From: Amycolatopsis albispora
GTDB lineage: Bacteria > Actinomycetota > Actinomycetes > Mycobacteriales > Pseudonocardiaceae
Reading direction: 5' to 3'
Assembly (NCBI RefSeq): GCF_003312875.1
Contig: NZ_CP015163.1
Coordinates: 4,278,001-4,342,000 of the forward strand
Length of the DNA stretch: 64,000 bases
In this document: piece after piece, positions 62,323-64,000 of the stretch
How positions within the stretch are numbered: position 1 is the stretch's first letter
Layout of the letters: every line of letters starts with the position of its first letter
The notes under the pieces: generated by a model
Told to the model about the DNA's origin: nothing
Seen by the model: the letters and a program-made list of their open reading frames with translations, nothing else
The model's database searches: none
Program-made: the position numbers and the translations under genes

Positions 62323-62976
62323 GTGTCGTTCCTGATCCGGGTCCAGCTCCCGGACAGCCCAGGGACCCTCGGCGCGGTGGCCACCGCACTGGGCACGGTC
62401 GGGGCCGACATTCTCAGCGTGGACGTGGTGGAGCGCACCAGCGGCGTGGCCATCGACGACCTGGTCGTCGAGCTGCCCAGCGGCAGCCTGCCCGACGCGC
62501 TGATCACCGCCGCCGAGAGCGTGGAAGGCGTGGAGGTCGACGCCGTGCGGCCGTACGCGGGCGTGCTCGACACGCACCGCGAGCTGGAACTGGTCGAGGA
62601 GATCGCGGCGACGCCGAAGACCGGGCTCGATCTGCTGGCCGAGGGCGTGCCGCGCATCATCCGTTCGGGTTGGGCGATCGTGGTCACCCCATCAGGCGAC
62701 TCCCTGCAACGGCTGGCCTCGTCGGCGGCCGCGCCCGAGGCGCCGATCACCGACCTGCCGTGGCTGCCGCTGGAACGCGCCACCGTGCTCGACAGCGAGG
62801 CGGCGTGGATCCCGGACACGTGGAAGGAACTCGGCACCGAACTGGCCGCGACGCCGCTGGGGAAGCCGGACCGGGCGCTGCTGGTGGGCCGCCCGGGCGG
62901 CCCGATGTTCCGAGCGGCGGAAGTGGCGCGACTGGCGCACCTGGCCGGCATCGTCGCCGTCGTCCTGGACGGGTGA
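62323..62976 (+). CDS. ACT-domain amino-acid-binding protein
   Basis: 217 residues from GTG 62323. N-terminal ACT domain (LIRVQLPDSPGTLGAVATAL, GADILSVDVVERTSGVAIDD). A second, less conserved alpha/beta region follows (GWAIVVTPSGDSLQRLASSA, TPLGKPDRALLVGRPGGPMF, VARLAHLAGIVAVVLD), possibly a second regulatory domain. Probably a cytoplasmic amino-acid sensor. Divergent from gatC. Confidence 0.87.
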   Translation: MSFLIRVQLPDSPGTLGAVATALGTVGADILSVDVVERTSGVAIDDLVVELPSGSLPDALITAAESVEGVEVDAVRPYAGVLDTHRELELVEEIAATPKTGLDLLAEGVPRIIRSGWAIVVTPSGDSLQRLASSAAAPEAPITDLPWLPLERATVLDSEAAWIPDTWKELGTELAATPLGKPDRALLVGRPGGPMFRAAEVARLAHLAGIVAVVLDG

Positions 62977-63016
62977 CGTTCCCTCAGCCGGGTGGCGCGT
63001 GCTCTCGAGGTGGCCT

Positions 63017-63075
63017 GATGTCACGAATGTGGCTTTCGAGACGTTTGGTGTCCCGAAAGCCACATTCGTGACATC
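63017..63075. repeat. full copy of the dispersed palindrome with 22-bp arms
   Basis: Perfect 22-bp arms at 63017-63038 and 63054-63075 around a 15-nt loop, 40 bp downstream of the ACT gene. The loop (AGACGTTTGGTGTCC) is close to that at 54180-54194. Confidence 0.9.
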
Positions 63076-63155
63076 TCGGTTCCCTGGGCACACCGGCGCG
63101 GCGGTCAGCGCTGCGGGTCCCGAGGCGGACGCGGCCGGGCGAAGGGGTCGGCTCT

Positions 63156-63213
63156 TGAACACGAATGTGGCTTTGGGGGGCGTAATCGGCCCCGAAAGCC
63201 ACATTCGTGTTCA
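63156..63213. repeat. full copy of the dispersed palindrome, variant loop
   Basis: 19-bp perfect arms at 63156-63174 and 63195-63213; the loop differs (GGGGGG...CCCC). It lies 80 bp from the previous copy, in the gap between the convergent ACT and LLM genes. Confidence 0.87.
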
Positions 63214-63263
63214 GGGGGCCACGTTCAGCGAGGACTCACGCGCGGCGGCGAGAAGCGCGGCAG

Positions 63264-64000
63264 TCAGGTCCACGGCTCACCCACCCGATCCTGGCGAAGA
63301 TCGTTCAAGTCACCATCCCAGCCGGTGCCGCGCACGGCGTCGACGTCGGCAGTGCTCAGTGAGGGCTCGCGCGTGGCGGTGAGCGTGGCGGCGATGGGGG
63401 CGAAGGCGTGCATGTCTCGGTCCGAGAGGACGTGGTAGGTCAGGCCGTACCGTTCCCGCCGCTGGTGGAGTTCGTCGGCGATGCGGGTGGCGGTGCCGAT
63501 CACGCGCGACGGCATCTCCAGCACGAAGTCCGCGGCTGAGGCGCCCCAGCCCCGGCTGACGGCGGTGCGTTCCGCGGCGGCGCGGTGGTCGTCGGTCAGG
63601 TCGATGGACAGGATCTGGCTCAGCTCCACGTCACGCCCGCTCTCGCGCACCCAGCCGACCTTTCGCAGCATGGCCTCCGGCGTCCGCTCCGACATGGCGT
63701 CGGAAATACTGCCGCCGGGCAGGGCGATCGGCAGGATCCCGGCCACGTCCGCCACCTGACCGGCCAGCCGCAGCATGCGTTTGCCCCCGGCACCGACCAG
63801 CAACGGCGGACGTGGCGCCGCCGGGAACACCGACAGGTCCCGCACTTGGTAGTGCTCACCCGAGTGCGTCAGCTTCTCGCCGCGCAGCAGCCCGTCCAGC
63901 ACCTCGAGCGACTCCGCCAGCCGCGACACGCGCGTGCCCGCGGCATCGAACGGCAGCCCGGCGCGCTCGTACTCGTCCAGCAGCCAGCCCGCCCCGATGC
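63264..64000 (-). CDS. LLM-class F420-dependent oxidoreductase, N-terminus beyond the window
   Basis: The C-terminal 245 residues of a luciferase-like protein; the start lies to the right of 64,000. Motifs GAGWLLDEYERAGLPFDAAG, RVSRLAESLEVLDGLLRGEK, PRPPLLVGAGGKRMLRLAGQ and ADVAGILPIALPGGS match F420-dependent LLM oxidoreductases. It converges on the ACT gene across the palindrome pair. Unrelated in position to the LLM pair at 44.6 kb. Confidence 0.88.
   Translation of the reverse strand, partial: IGAGWLLDEYERAGLPFDAAGTRVSRLAESLEVLDGLLRGEKLTHSGEHYQVRDLSVFPAAPRPPLLVGAGGKRMLRLAGQVADVAGILPIALPGGSISDAMSERTPEAMLRKVGWVRESGRDVELSQILSIDLTDDHRAAAERTAVSRGWGASAADFVLEMPSRVIGTATRIADELHQRRERYGLTYHVLSDRDMHAFAPIAATLTATREPSLSTADVDAVRGTGWDGDLNDLRQDRVGEPWT

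Noticed and set aside
63017..63213. The pair of palindromes as insertion-sequence ends
   Set aside because: Only 80 bp lie between them, with no transposase or target duplication.

Overview
The window is high-GC actinobacterial DNA. GTG starts are common, there are many 4-nt ATGA/GTGA start-stop overlaps, Tat-type signal peptides, a DUF397 protein, F420-type luciferase-like oxidoreductases, an ECF41-like sigma factor and a gatCAB operon. Gene content and an intergenic palindrome family (CACGAATGTGGCTTT / AAAGCCACATTCGTG) suggest a Pseudonocardiaceae member such as Amycolatopsis. That placement is an inference from gene content, not a computed one.

Positions 1-25,000 are accessory: small regulator-plus-enzyme modules, most with a readable operator. 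They are HxlR/quinone reductase, LysR/multicopper oxidase, an ECF41-like sigma factor with its carboxymuconolactone-decarboxylase-family target, a FadR-type GntR regulator controlling an MHS transporter, a split transketolase and an SDR, a monooxygenase/TetR pair, a Drr-type ABC exporter, CsoR/methyltransferase, TetR/SDR, YafY/RidA, ArsR/HAD dehalogenase and TetR/DUF308. Positions 25,000-25,500 hold fossils of another TetR/FAD-monooxygenase pair. Positions 25,500-28,200 encode a hypothetical protein, a lipoprotein and a secreted amidase-fold enzyme.

Positions 28,500-30,780 are an integration hotspot at tRNA-Glu(CTC). A 23-bp copy of the tRNA 3' end lies 2 kb away, and each att copy is preceded by a decayed serine-recombinase C-terminus. 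Between them sit a DUF2637 (Spd-like) protein, a four-repeat type I-E-like CRISPR array without cas genes, and a truncated HTH gene. tRNA-Gln(CTG), a HAD phosphatase and gltX follow.

Positions 34,700-54,200 carry core branched-chain amino acid and serine biosynthesis: cimA, leuB, serA, ilvC, ilvN and ilvB, mostly on the minus strand, and ilvD on the plus strand. Both cimA and ilvB have a short leader peptide (Ile-Ile in one, Leu-Val-Leu in the other) followed by a terminator hairpin, which points to ribosome-mediated attenuation. A large S8 protease, a TetR-controlled pair of LLM oxidoreductases, an ankyrin protein and a DUF397 protein interrupt the block.

Positions 54,200-64,000 hold DoxX, a hydroxyacid dehydrogenase, a lipoprotein beta-propeller, a cupin protein, a membrane protein, the gatC-gatA-small ORF-gatB operon with tandem terminators, an ACT-domain protein and a truncated LLM oxidoreductase. 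Complete and half copies of the palindrome family sit in the intergenic gaps.
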